Shown: positions 1 through 7,616 of the stretch, in pieces
Position numbering within the stretch: position 1 is the first letter of the stretch
How the letters are laid out: each line of letters begins with the position of its first letter
Assembly: GCA_045599005.1 (NCBI GenBank)
Contig: JAZRVF010000011.1
Location: 62,001 to 126,000 of the forward strand
DNA from: Treponema_I sp045599005
Lineage (GTDB): Bacteria; Spirochaetota; Spirochaetia; Treponematales; Treponemataceae
Direction: 5' to 3'
Length of the DNA: 64,000 bases
The notes under the pieces: model-generated
The model's input: the letters and a program-made list of their open reading frames with translations, nothing else
The model's database searches: none
What the model was told of the DNA's origin: nothing
Made by a program: the position numbers and the translations under genes

Positions 1-810
1 TTCATCCATCTTAAGGCGACCAGCCCTGAGTTTTTCAGAAGGAACTCTGGCTTCCTGCGCAAAAAGACGGAGCATAAGCTGTTTGTCAGACATTTCCAAT
101 GAGAAAAAAGCAGTGGGAATATGTTTTTCAATTGCAGTATATTGTGCCATTGAAAGAGCCAATGCGGTCTTTCCCATGGAAGGCCTTGCACCAACAATAA
201 TAAGTTCTGCTGGATGGAAACCGGAAGTCATACTGTCGAGACTGGTAAAACCGCTTGGAATACCATTTAGATCACTTTTGTCATTACATAACTTCTGGAT
301 CATCTCCAAGGTCTGACTAACCTCTTCATCCATTGTTTTAATGCCTTGGGTCTGCTTGCTGTCGGTAAGCTCAAAAATCTTCTGCTGAGCTGATTCAAGA
401 ACAGCACGGCTTTCAATTGTCTCATCATGAGCACTGCTGACTATGGAAGAAGAAACTTTTATTAGTTCACGGCGAATGAAATGATCAAATACAATTTTTG
501 CATAGTATTCAACGTTTGCACTGGTAGGAACTGTGTCAATAAGGGAAGAAAGATAAACGGACCCGCCGGCAGCTTCCAACTGACCAGTAGAACGAAGTTC
601 ATCCTGAATAGTAAGCAAATCCCCATGGATACCTTTGTTAAACAAGGAAAGAATTGCTTCAAATATTTTCTGATTTTGAAATGAATAAAAACGGTCAGGA
701 CGCAGATATGGCAGAACTTCGCCAACTGCATCCCAATCCAACAATAAGGCTCCCAATGTCGCCTGCTCTGCATCCAGATTGTGCGGGGGAACCTTATCTT
801 TTAAAGACAT
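1..810 (-). CDS. dnaB: replicative DNA helicase DnaB (3' part lies outside the window)
   Basis: Hexameric 5'-3' helicase that unwinds DNA at the replication fork and loads primase. I translated the open minus-strand frame from the ATG at 810 to base 1: 270 codons without a stop, so the C-terminal part is missing. Residues 1-110 are the DnaB N-terminal domain (opening PPHNLDAEQATLGALL), followed by the linker and the RecA-like ATPase core. The Walker A motif GARPSMGKT is at 207-215 and a FFSLEM strand at about 235-240. The start codon shares one base with the rplI stop (TAATG), so translation is probably coupled. It is the last visible gene of the rpsF-ssb-rpsR-rplI-dnaB operon. Family assignment is secure. 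Confidence 0.96.
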   Translation of the reverse strand, partial: MSLKDKVPPHNLDAEQATLGALLLDWDAVGEVLPYLRPDRFYSFQNQKIFEAILSLFNKGIHGDLLTIQDELRSTGQLEAAGGSVYLSSLIDTVPTSANVEYYAKIVFDHFIRRELIKVSSSIVSSAHDETIESRAVLESAQQKIFELTDSKQTQGIKTMDEEVSQTLEMIQKLCNDKSDLNGIPSGFTSLDSMTSGFHPAELIIVGARPSMGKTALALSMAQYTAIEKHIPTAFFSLEMSDKQLMLRLFAQEARVPSEKLRAGRLKMDE

Positions 811-1322
811 TATTCTGCCTTTTCTTCTGCAGGTGCTTCAGCAGCGGGAGCAGCCTCTTCAGCTTTAGCAACTTCGTCCTGATTTTTTACTTCTACAGCG
901 ATTGTTGCAACAGAAGCCTCGTACAGGCGTACAGTTACAGTGTATTTACCCAGGTTCTTGATTGTTGCACCGGGAACATCAATGCGTTTGCGCTCAACTT
1001 CGAAACCTTCTTTTGCAAGGGCTTCAGCAATTGTGATGTTTGTAACAGCACCGTAAAGTTTTCCGTTTGCGCCAGCGGGCATAGGAATAACCAGATTAAG
1101 GTTATCCAGTTTCTCTTTGAGAGAAGCAGAATCCTTGCGTTTCTGAACCTTGCGAGCCTCAATTTCTTCTTTTTTGCTTTCAAAGTAAGCAACTGTGAGA
1201 TCATTGTAAGGCAAAGCCAGGTTGCGAGGGAACAGGTAGTTACGGGCATAACCGTTAGCTACGATTTTTACATCGCCTTCTTCACCGAGGTGTTTAACAT
1301 CTGAATTAAGAATAACTTTCAT
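810..1322 (-). CDS. rplI: 50S ribosomal protein bL9
   Basis: Large-subunit protein that binds 23S rRNA near the L1 stalk. The 170-residue product opens MKVILNSDVKHLGEEGD and continues with the conserved NGYARNYLFPR segment. The middle helix and C-terminal domain follow, and a tail of about 20 residues rich in Ala, Glu and Pro extends beyond the usual length near 150. The start at 1322 is chosen over an in-frame ATG four codons upstream because a GGAG sequence lies about six bases before it. It follows rpsR after a structured spacer and overlaps the dnaB start by one base. Confidence 0.96.
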   Translation of the reverse strand: MKVILNSDVKHLGEEGDVKIVANGYARNYLFPRNLALPYNDLTVAYFESKKEEIEARKVQKRKDSASLKEKLDNLNLVIPMPAGANGKLYGAVTNITIAEALAKEGFEVERKRIDVPGATIKNLGKYTVTVRLYEASVATIAVEVKNQDEVAKAEEAAPAAEAPAEEKAE

Positions 1323-1336
1323 TTCGAACTCCAATC

Positions 1337-1446
1337 TAGGAAAAATCCTAATAAATTCAGTCTGCTTCGGAGTATGAAACAGACTTGAGGCTCACATAGA
1401 ACCTCGACTGAAAAATCAGTCACGCTGCCGCAAAAGAAATTGCGGC
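1337..1446 (-). promoter_or_regulatory. series of hairpins between rpsR and rplI
   Basis: This 144-base spacer holds several consecutive inverted repeats. GCCGCAA/TTGCGGC is at 1427-1433 and 1440-1446, GACTG/CAGTC at 1406-1410 and 1417-1421, GAGG/CCTC at 1387-1390 and 1402-1405, CAGTCTG with a bulged partner at 1358-1364 and 1380-1387, and TAGGA/TCCTA at 1337-1341 and 1346-1350. None is followed by a run of U in the transcript, so they do not look like terminators. They may stabilise or separate the mRNA segments, or bind a ribosomal protein; that is inference. Confidence 0.4.
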
Positions 1447-1466
1447 GTTGCTCAATCAAACTTTAA

Positions 1467-1778
1467 TCAGTCAGCAACAAAAGGAAGCAGACAGATTGCA
1501 CGTGCGCGTTTGATTTCAAGTGCAAGACGGCGCTGGTGTTTAGCACAAGTTCCTGTAATGCGACGGGGAAGAATCTTTCCGCGTTCTGTTGTATAGCGGC
1601 GAAGACCATCCGGATCTTTATAATCGATTTTTGCTTTCTGAGCACAGAAGCGGCAAACCTTTTTGCGGAAGAAAGTTTTTCCTTTTCCGCGAGCTGAACG
1701 CTCATCTGCGTCACGGATTACATCCTGCATCTGAACATCAGGTGTTGTGTCAATATTTTTTGTTACTTCGTCTGACAT
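1467..1778 (-). CDS. rpsR: 30S ribosomal protein bS18
   Basis: Small-subunit protein that forms a pair with bS6 on 16S rRNA. The 103 residues contain the family core, with KVCRFCAQKAKIDYKD, the DGLRRYTTERGKILPRR segment and TGTCAKHQRRLALEIKRAR. The three Cys residues at these positions are those often found in zinc-binding forms. A polar extension of about 35 residues precedes the core, making it longer than the usual 75-80. It lies 15 bases after ssb, in the common rpsF-ssb-rpsR order. Confidence 0.97.
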   Translation of the reverse strand: MSDEVTKNIDTTPDVQMQDVIRDADERSARGKGKTFFRKKVCRFCAQKAKIDYKDPDGLRRYTTERGKILPRRITGTCAKHQRRLALEIKRARAICLLPFVAD

Positions 1779-1793
1779 ACGTCATGTCTCCTA

Positions 1794-2306
1794 TTAAAAT
1801 GGAATTTCATCGGGAAAACCGGAATCGCCGCCAAAAGCGGGATCACTATCATAAGAAGGAGCCGGCATCTCATTACGGGGCTGATATGATCCCCGGCCTG
1901 ATCCGCTGTTTCCACCGTTACCATAACTTCTGTTCTGGTAGCCGCCTGCGCTGTACCCCTCGGCATTGTCGCCTCCATCGCTTCTGCCACCAAGCAACTG
2001 AACGTTATTTGCAACAATGTACACTCTGCTGCCCTTCTGTCCGTCCTTTTCCCATCTGTCCTGTCGTAATTCACCGTCAACAGCAACCTGTTTGCCTTTG
2101 ACAAGATACGACTTCAACGTTTCAGCAGATTTTCCGAAAAGAGTCACATTAAAGAAACTGACTTCATCAATCCACTGCTCTCCATTCTTGCGACGGCGGT
2201 TTACGGCAATGGAAAAGTTGGAAACCGCAGTTGCACTTCCTTTAATATAAGAAAGGTCAGCGTCATTTGTAAGACGGCCAACAAGTGTCACTCGATTCAA
2301 ATCCAT
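1794..2306 (-). CDS. ssb: single-stranded DNA-binding protein
   Basis: Protects single-stranded DNA during replication and repair and recruits partner proteins. Residues 1-110 form the OB fold, starting MDLNRVTLVGRLTNDADL and including the SFFNVTLFGKSAETL segment. A Gly/Ser/Asn-rich linker follows, and the protein ends in the acidic tip DEIPF, the partner-binding tail typical of bacterial SSB. A GGAGGT ribosome-binding site lies about six bases before the ATG. It sits between rpsF and rpsR as in many bacteria. Confidence 0.97.
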   Translation of the reverse strand: MDLNRVTLVGRLTNDADLSYIKGSATAVSNFSIAVNRRRKNGEQWIDEVSFFNVTLFGKSAETLKSYLVKGKQVAVDGELRQDRWEKDGQKGSRVYIVANNVQLLGGRSDGGDNAEGYSAGGYQNRSYGNGGNSGSGRGSYQPRNEMPAPSYDSDPAFGGDSGFPDEIPF

Positions 2307-2334
2307 ATGCTTACCTCCGTTCAGAATAGATTAA

Positions 2335-2619
2335 TTATTTTTCGTCAACACGAACAAACATGAATCTGAGCAGCTGCTGCTCAAGTTTCAGCTGTTTGTC
2401 AATTTCGATAACTTTTGCAGGATTTGCAACAATGTTAAACAGAATAAAACGACCTTTCTTGTGTTTTTTGATTTCGTAACACAGATCGCGGTCACCCATC
2501 AGATTTTCGCTTTCAATTTCTGCACCGAACTGTGCAAGAATTGCACGAACAGCATCTGAAGCTGCTTTTGACACATCTTCTTCAACAGGGAAGATTGTCA
2601 TCAATTCATACTTTCTCAT
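2335..2619 (-). CDS. rpsF: 30S ribosomal protein bS6
   Basis: Small-subunit protein that binds the 16S rRNA platform together with bS18. The 94-residue product starts MRKYELMTIFPVEED, has the ferredoxin-like bS6 fold pattern including CYEIKKHKKGRFILFNI, and ends with LLRFMFVRVDE. Length is normal. It is the first gene of the minus-strand block down to dnaB. An AAGGAG sequence lies just before the ATG, and two hairpins lie in the leader. Confidence 0.97.
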   Translation of the reverse strand: MRKYELMTIFPVEEDVSKAASDAVRAILAQFGAEIESENLMGDRDLCYEIKKHKKGRFILFNIVANPAKVIEIDKQLKLEQQLLRFMFVRVDEK

Positions 2620-2641
2620 AGTATCTCCTTGTGGACTAAGT

Positions 2642-2689
2642 GAAATCTTCTTTCTGAGATTTCAAGGGGGTTCTGATAAGTTATCAGAA
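2642..2689 (-). promoter_or_regulatory. two hairpins in the rpsF leader
   Basis: A perfect inverted repeat TTCTGATAA-G-TTATCAGAA (2671-2689) is followed in the transcript by GAAATCT/AGATTTC (2642-2648 and 2657-2663). The tight first repeat could be an operator or an RNA hairpin. bS6:bS18 are known to bind their own operon leader in many bacteria, but I cannot see the conserved CCG-bulge motif clearly, so autoregulation is only a possibility. Confidence 0.35.
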
Positions 2690-2756
2690 TACAGGAAAAA
2701 AATCAATAGTCTGCAGTATTTTTTACATAATTTTTGTATAGTTGTATAAAAATCCG

Positions 2757-2785
2757 TAGACTGATTTTTCTTTTTTTTTTATTAT
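2757..2785 (+). promoter_or_regulatory. probable promoter of the FAD oxidoreductase gene, leaderless type
   Basis: TAGACT at 2757-2762, a spacer of 17, and TATTAT at 2780-2785, which ends seven bases before the ATG at 2793. No Shine-Dalgarno is present (only T-rich sequence then ATATCACAC). Initiation about seven bases after the -10 would fall on the start codon. Confidence 0.5.
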
Positions 2786-2792
2786 ATCACAC

Positions 2793-4079
2793 ATGGAAAG
2801 TTTTGACTGTCTTATAGTCGGATCCGGTCCGGCCGGTTTGGGAACAGCTTTTGAACTGCTTGCCAATAAACCTGATACAAAAATTCTTCTGATTGATTCT
2901 GCAAAAATCTCTTCCGGTGGCTTACGGAATGACTGTAAAATGAATTTCTCTTTTCCAGTCGGTTTTCCCACGGATTACTGGACAAAAGCACAGGCTGATT
3001 TTTATCTTGCTAAGATTGAAGACTTCCTAAAACCGCAGATAATGGAAAAAGACAATCTTTCTGTCTATTCAAAACGTGCGGAACGCGTCGGTGTCGAACT
3101 TCTTAACATAAGGCAGTCCCATCTTGGAACAGACGGAGGAATCAAACTCATCAGCAGGCTGACTTCTGAACTGGCAGACAAAGGGGTTGAGCTTTCCTTC
3201 GGAGAGACTCTTGTTTCTGCTGACAGCGCTTCCCATGTGGCCATAACCGACAGACGGGAAATCCATTACAGAAGCCTTGTTGTTGCACCTGGAAGACACG
3301 GATTTGATTTTCTTCGGCGCTTCATGACAGAACAGAACATTGTCTTTACAGACAACAGCATCGATGTCGGAATCAGAATTGAGGCTAAACAGGAGAACTA
3401 CCAGATCACAAAAGATTACTATGATCCGAAATTCCTTTTCCCGGAGCGCACAAGAACCTTCTGTACAAACAGCGGAAGTGCCCATGTAGTACAGGAAAAA
3501 TATGTTTCACGGAGCGGTCAGGAATATTATGTGGCAAACGGACACGCCTATTCTGACAAAATAAAGGCCACAGGACTGGTGAACTTTGCAATGCTCCGCT
3601 CTGTTGCTTTTACAGAGCCACTTGCAAGTGGGCAGGATTATGCGGAATATCTTGCAGAACTGGCAATGCTCACAGGCGGAGGCCATCCGATAATGCAGCG
3701 TGTCGGGGATTTCCGACTTGGAAAAAGAACCACGAAAGAAGGCTTGAATGATGACCTTTATGACTTCAAGCCTACACTCTCAAGCGCCACACCCGGAGAC
3801 ATCTCCCTTGCAATGCCTTCAAAATTCCTGAATTCAATCTGGAAAGCACTGAAGAAACTGGATACAATTGTTCCCGGTATTCTTCACCCCAGCACAATCA
3901 TGTACTACCCTGAAATCAAACTTTACGCAAACAAACCGGTTTTCCAGGACGACTGCTTCATGGCAAAAGAGGACATCTATCTGATCGGAGACGGGGCCGG
4001 GACATCCCGGGGAATAACCGGAGCCTGGGCCAGCGGAATGAGAGCGGCTTCAGGGATTTTAAAAGGAGCTTTGTCATGA
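2793..4079 (+). CDS. FAD-dependent oxidoreductase, COG2509-like
   Basis: A 428-residue flavoprotein. It opens with a Rossmann dinucleotide-binding motif (LIVGSGPAGLGTAFEL, residues 7-22). Near the C terminus is the typical FAD-contacting segment YLIGDGAGTSRGITGAWASG. The overall pattern resembles the NAD/FAD-utilising dehydrogenase family COG2509, whose members are largely uncharacterised; the substrate cannot be read from the sequence. It overlaps rsmD by four bases (ATGA), so the two are cotranscribed. The ATG is preceded by a promoter-like element with no room for a ribosome-binding site, suggesting a leaderless mRNA. Confidence 0.85.
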   Translation: MESFDCLIVGSGPAGLGTAFELLANKPDTKILLIDSAKISSGGLRNDCKMNFSFPVGFPTDYWTKAQADFYLAKIEDFLKPQIMEKDNLSVYSKRAERVGVELLNIRQSHLGTDGGIKLISRLTSELADKGVELSFGETLVSADSASHVAITDRREIHYRSLVVAPGRHGFDFLRRFMTEQNIVFTDNSIDVGIRIEAKQENYQITKDYYDPKFLFPERTRTFCTNSGSAHVVQEKYVSRSGQEYYVANGHAYSDKIKATGLVNFAMLRSVAFTEPLASGQDYAEYLAELAMLTGGGHPIMQRVGDFRLGKRTTKEGLNDDLYDFKPTLSSATPGDISLAMPSKFLNSIWKALKKLDTIVPGILHPSTIMYYPEIKLYANKPVFQDDCFMAKEDIYLIGDGAGTSRGITGAWASGMRAASGILKGALS

Positions 4080-4618
4080 GAATCACCGGAGGAGCCTTGA
4101 AAGGCAGAACAACACAGTGTCCGGACGGCGTAATCAGACCCGCTATGGACAGGATGCGAGAATCATTTTTTGCAGTTCTTGGTGATCTGAGCGGAAAATC
4201 ATTTCTGGACATGTTCTCAGGCTCCGGGACTATTGCGATTGAAGCAGTTTCACGTGGAGCCGAAAGAGTCGTCCTCTGTGAGAAAGACAAGATCAAAGTG
4301 AAAACAGTTCTGAAAAACGTCTCGATGACAGAACCGCTGGGAAAGAAGATCGAGTGTCATTTCATGCCGGTGGAACTGTTTCTTAAACGCTGTCATGACA
4401 CTTTTGACATCATCTTCTTTGACCCGCCTTTTCCCTACCGTTTCCACGAAGAGCTGATAAAATCAGTTTCTGATAACAGACTTATCACAGAGAACGGACA
4501 GGTGCTGATCCACTATCCCGAAGAAAAGAAACTTCCTGACACGATCGGCAATCTGGTCAAAAAAGATCATCGTATATATGGGCGTTCCATCGTAGATTTT
4601 TACGAGTGGCGTCCTTGA
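4076..4618 (+). CDS. rsmD: 16S rRNA (guanine966-N2)-methyltransferase RsmD
   Basis: SAM-dependent methyltransferase that modifies G966 of 16S rRNA in the assembled small subunit. The 180-residue protein begins MRITGGALKGR and carries RPAMDRMRESFFAVL, the SAM-binding loop FLDMFSGSGTIAIEA, and the catalytic IIFFDPPF motif of N2-guanine methyltransferases. Length is typical. The start overlaps the stop of the preceding flavoprotein gene. The -35 box of the next transcription unit lies over its stop codon. Confidence 0.93.
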   Translation: MRITGGALKGRTTQCPDGVIRPAMDRMRESFFAVLGDLSGKSFLDMFSGSGTIAIEAVSRGAERVVLCEKDKIKVKTVLKNVSMTEPLGKKIECHFMPVELFLKRCHDTFDIIFFDPPFPYRFHEELIKSVSDNRLITENGQVLIHYPEEKKLPDTIGNLVKKDHRIYGRSIVDFYEWRP

Positions 4619-4643
4619 CATATTAGAGATTTCAAAGGATAAT
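4615..4643 (+). promoter_or_regulatory. sigma70-type promoter for the TPR/rlmN operon
   Basis: TTGACA at 4615-4620, a spacer of 17, and GATAAT at 4638-4643. The -35 is a perfect match and the -10 matches five of six. Transcription would start near 4650, giving an untranslated leader of about 18 bases before the ATG at 4668. Confidence 0.7.
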
Positions 4644-4667
4644 TTCAAAATAACGGTAAAGTTGTTT

Positions 4668-5009
4668 ATGCAGAATGAGTTAAAAAAGGATTTCGAGCGC
4701 TTAAGACAGCCGGAAGGATTCATAAAGACTTCTGATTCGCCTGTATCCACTTTAACAGATCAGCAAAAAGTAATTCTCAACCGTAAAGGCAATATGCTTT
4801 TCAATCAGGGCGACATACTCGGTGCCCGCAGGCTTTTCATTACTACCGGTTACTCCGACGGATTGACCAGAGTTGCAGAAGTAAGCAGAGAACAGGGAGA
4901 CGAACTGGATGCGCTGAAACTGTATCTGCTTGCACACAACAGAAAGCAGGCAGAACCACTGATAGAAAAAATTGCCCACATTATTTCACAAATGATATCA
5001 GGAGACTGA
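4668..5009 (+). CDS. conserved treponemal hypothetical protein, TPR-like helical
   Basis: A 113-residue soluble protein of unknown function. It starts MQNELKKDFERLRQPEGF and has a short linker. A helical C-terminal part contains ILNRKGNMLFNQGDILGARRLF and DELDALKLYLLAHNRKQAEPL, which read like one or two degenerate TPR hairpins. There is no signal peptide or membrane segment. I chose the ATG at 4668 over the TTG two codons upstream. It is two bases ahead of a large TPR gene and under the same promoter. Spirochaetal TPR proteins include flagellar collar components in Borrelia, but nothing here proves such a role. Confidence 0.7.
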   Translation: MQNELKKDFERLRQPEGFIKTSDSPVSTLTDQQKVILNRKGNMLFNQGDILGARRLFITTGYSDGLTRVAEVSREQGDELDALKLYLLAHNRKQAEPLIEKIAHIISQMISGD

Positions 5010-5011
5010 CC

Positions 5012-6169
5012 ATGGATGACATCTTTTCAACTTTTACCCCTCAGGACGACCTTTTGGAGAATGAATCACAAACACCTGAGATGGATGCCCAGACAAATGA
5101 GATTTCTGAACTGTCCAAAAAAGGTTACCAGCTGCTGAAGGAAAACCGCATTACAGAAGCGGAAGATTCATTCAAACAGATTCTCGCAATTGAGGACAAT
5201 AACAATTATGCTTTGGTTGGATTAGGAGACTCTGCAAGAAAACAGAACCATTTCCACGAAGCAATCGATTATTACACACGCTGTCTTTCTTATCACCCGG
5301 GAAACAATTATGCGCTGTTCGGACTTGCAGACTGCTACAAAGCACTGAACCAGTACCACAAGGCGATTGAGATCTGGGAACAGTATCTTCTCCACGATGA
5401 CCGCAATATTACAGTTCTTACCCGTGTGGCTGACGCATACCGCAAAATCCGTGACTTCAGAAAATCAAAGGAACTTTATAACCGTGTTCTGGAGATGGAG
5501 GAAAACAACGCTTATGCACTGATCGGTCTGGGACATCTTCATTATGATTTCAAAGAATACCGTGATGCACTTTTCTTCTGGCAGAGAATGCTTGAGCAGA
5601 ATGAAAACGCAGTTGACATCCGTGTCCTTACATCCATCGGAAACTGTCACAGAAAGCTGAAAACCTTTGACAAAGGTGTCTACTATTTTGAGCGGGCCCT
5701 TACAATGGATGAAAACAATTTCTATGCATTGTTCGGACTTGCGGACTGTTACCGCGGAATGAACCAGCAGTACCGTTCCGTAGAATACTGGAACAAGATT
5801 CTGGAGATTGATCCACGCAACAAAGTGATTCTTACACGTGCAGGCGATGCATACCGAAATATGGGCGATTATGAGACTGCAAGCAGATATTACAATAAAG
5901 CTCTGGACATTGAATTTGATCTTTACGCAGTCCTTGGTCTGGCACTGATCAGCAAAGGTGAAGGGAAATACGATGAAGCGATTGCCAGCCTTACACGCCT
6001 CATTCAGTCAGATTCAAAGAACTACAGGCTTTATATTGACCTGGCAGACTGCTACATAAAAATGAACCAGAAACAGAAGGCTATTGAAACACTTCAGGAT
6101 TTCCAGCGTCTTGGAATCAGAAGTCAGGCTGTGGCAGAACTTCTGGATAAACTTCAGAACAACGCTTAA
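5012..6169 (+). CDS. multi-repeat TPR protein
   Basis: A 385-residue soluble protein built almost wholly of tetratricopeptide repeats. The first 25 residues are acidic; from about residue 30 to the end about ten repeats of 34-36 residues can be read, with phrases such as NNNYALVGLGDSARKQNHFHEA, NAYALIGLGHLHYDF and NNFYALFGLADCYRGMNQQ recurring. No catalytic domain, signal peptide or membrane helix is visible, so it is probably a scaffold. An AGGAGA ribosome-binding site precedes the ATG by about six bases. rlmN follows after two bases. Confidence 0.85.
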   Translation: MDDIFSTFTPQDDLLENESQTPEMDAQTNEISELSKKGYQLLKENRITEAEDSFKQILAIEDNNNYALVGLGDSARKQNHFHEAIDYYTRCLSYHPGNNYALFGLADCYKALNQYHKAIEIWEQYLLHDDRNITVLTRVADAYRKIRDFRKSKELYNRVLEMEENNAYALIGLGHLHYDFKEYRDALFFWQRMLEQNENAVDIRVLTSIGNCHRKLKTFDKGVYYFERALTMDENNFYALFGLADCYRGMNQQYRSVEYWNKILEIDPRNKVILTRAGDAYRNMGDYETASRYYNKALDIEFDLYAVLGLALISKGEGKYDEAIASLTRLIQSDSKNYRLYIDLADCYIKMNQKQKAIETLQDFQRLGIRSQAVAELLDKLQNNA

Positions 6170-6171
6170 AC

Positions 6172-7197
6172 ATGTCAAAAATACAGATTGCAGCCTTTAC
6201 TCCTGACGAAATCAATGAAGTTCTGGGAGAAAAGGCCGGCTCTTTCAGAGGGAAGCAGGTCTACAAGTGGATTGCTTCCGGAGCCGATTCTTTTGACCAG
6301 ATGACAAACATCTCACAGGCAATGCGGGAAAAACTTGCGGAATCCTGTACTTTGAGGAGTTCGGAAGTTTCCCAGGTGCTGAAAGACCCTGACGGAACCG
6401 TAAAACTCCAGCTGAAACTGGAAGACGGTTTCTGTGTGGAGACGGTGCTTCTGACAGATCTTGAGGAAAGAAAAACTGCCTGCGTATCAAGTCAGGTGGG
6501 ATGCGCAATGAAATGCGCCTTCTGTCAGACAGGAAAACTGGGCTTCGCAAGAAACCTGACCGCTTCAGAAATTGTTGAACAGTTTTTCCATCTGGAAAAA
6601 ATCTGTGGCAAACTGGACAACATTGTTTTCATGGGGATGGGAGAACCGCTTCTGAATCTTGAGGCTGTAAGAAAAGCAATTTCGGTGCTGACAGATGAGA
6701 AAGGCCGTAATCTTTCTTTACGGAGAATCACAATCTCCACATCAGGGATAATCAAAGGTATCTATGATCTGGCTGACAACGGGCCCAATCTGCGTCTTGC
6801 GGTCTCACTTACAACAGCAGATGAGGATTTAAGAAAAGAGCTTATGCCGGTGACATTCGGAAATCCTCTGGAAAAACTTTCCGAAGCCATCGGGTACTAC
6901 ATGGAAAAAACAGGAAACAGATGCACTCTGGAAGCTGCCCTTCTCCACAATGTCAACACAACAAAAGAAAGTGCGTTGGCCCTTAAAAAGTTCGCAAAAC
7001 AGATGCCAGTTCATGTAAATGTCATTCCCTGGAATCCGGTGGAGGGTTTGCCATACACAACTCCCTCCCAGAATGAATGCAAGGAATTCATGCGAAATCT
7101 TGAATCACTGGGAATAAAAGCCACACAACGGACAAGACGGGGCCAGAAAATCGGTGGAGCCTGCGGCCAGTTGGGAAAAACACAAAAAATCGATTAA
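6172..7197 (+). CDS. rlmN: dual-specificity rRNA/tRNA adenine C2-methyltransferase RlmN
   Basis: Radical SAM enzyme that methylates C2 of A2503 in 23S rRNA and A37 in some tRNAs. The 341-residue protein has the cluster motif CAMKCAFC with Cys 111, 115 and 118. It also has the two Cys residues used for methyl transfer in this family: Cys104 (seven residues before the first cluster Cys, as in E. coli) and Cys331 in the GGACGQL tail. The FMGMGEPLLN and SLTTADEDLRKELMPV segments are also typical. The terminal GGACGQL separates it from Cfr only weakly, but length and context favour RlmN. It is the last gene of its operon. Confidence 0.95.
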   Translation: MSKIQIAAFTPDEINEVLGEKAGSFRGKQVYKWIASGADSFDQMTNISQAMREKLAESCTLRSSEVSQVLKDPDGTVKLQLKLEDGFCVETVLLTDLEERKTACVSSQVGCAMKCAFCQTGKLGFARNLTASEIVEQFFHLEKICGKLDNIVFMGMGEPLLNLEAVRKAISVLTDEKGRNLSLRRITISTSGIIKGIYDLADNGPNLRLAVSLTTADEDLRKELMPVTFGNPLEKLSEAIGYYMEKTGNRCTLEAALLHNVNTTKESALALKKFAKQMPVHVNVIPWNPVEGLPYTTPSQNECKEFMRNLESLGIKATQRTRRGQKIGGACGQLGKTQKID

Positions 7198-7211
7198 TTT
7201 TCCTAAAAATA

Positions 7212-7241
7212 TTGATACTTCCCTTGCTTTTTGAATATAAT
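7212..7241 (+). promoter_or_regulatory. promoter of the HMA-like gene
   Basis: TTGATA at 7212-7217, a spacer of 18, and a perfect TATAAT at 7236-7241. Initiation near 7248 gives an AT-rich leader of about 90 bases before the gene at 7340. I see no riboswitch-like fold in the leader. Confidence 0.65.
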
Positions 7242-7339
7242 GCGCTATGCACTTTTTTCAAAGTCTGATGAAAAAATTTATCACTTAAAAAAAGTCATGC
7301 AAAAAAGTTCAGATTTTTAATCTTTCTGGGGAGAATAAG

Positions 7340-7546
7340 ATGGAAAAGAAAATTTACGTTGTTGGTCTTGATGACGAAAGCGTAGAAAGCAAGGTGAATA
7401 CTGCAGTTGCTGCTGTTGCAGGTGTGACATCTGTCGTGGCAAATTCATCAAAAGCACAGGTTCTGGTTAATTTTGACGAATCTGTTGCGGGAATCGAAGA
7501 CGCTATTGATGCAGCCATTGCTTCTGCAGGTCCCACAGTTCTTTAA
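7340..7546 (+). CDS. small HMA-like ferredoxin-fold protein lacking the CxxC motif
   Basis: A 68-residue acidic protein. The order of predicted strands and helices (KIYVVGL, helix ESVESKVNTAVAAVAG, VTSVVANSS, AQVLVNF, helix VAGIEDAIDAAIASAG) matches the beta-alpha-beta-beta-alpha-beta fold of heavy-metal-associated domains such as CopZ. The metal-binding MxCxxC loop is replaced by LDDES, and the protein contains no Cys at all, so it cannot bind copper in the usual way. It has a strong GGGGAG ribosome-binding site, its own consensus promoter and a strong terminator, which suggests high expression as a single gene. Function unknown. Confidence 0.75.
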   Translation: MEKKIYVVGLDDESVESKVNTAVAAVAGVTSVVANSSKAQVLVNFDESVAGIEDAIDAAIASAGPTVL

Positions 7547-7558
7547 TAAATTTCACTC

Positions 7559-7607
7559 AAAAAAAAACTGCCTGTCCCGATTTTTCAGAACAGGCAGTCT
7601 TTTTTTT
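7559..7607 (+). terminator. bidirectional rho-independent terminator
   Basis: Stem ACTGCCTGT (7567-7575) with ACAGGCAGT (7590-7598), a T run at 7600-7607 and an A run at 7559-7566. It lies between the convergent HMA-like and LeuD-like genes and can serve both strands. Confidence 0.9.
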
Positions 7608-7616
7608 CAGCAGTCC

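Noticed and set aside
654..1304. Long plus-strand open frame (216 codons)
   Set aside because: Antisense to rplI and dnaB, with Cys/Phe-rich composition and no ribosome-binding site; a shadow frame.
2620..2692. bS6:bS18 autoregulatory motif in the rpsF leader
   Set aside because: Hairpins exist but the conserved CCG bulge motif is not evident, so I list only the hairpins.
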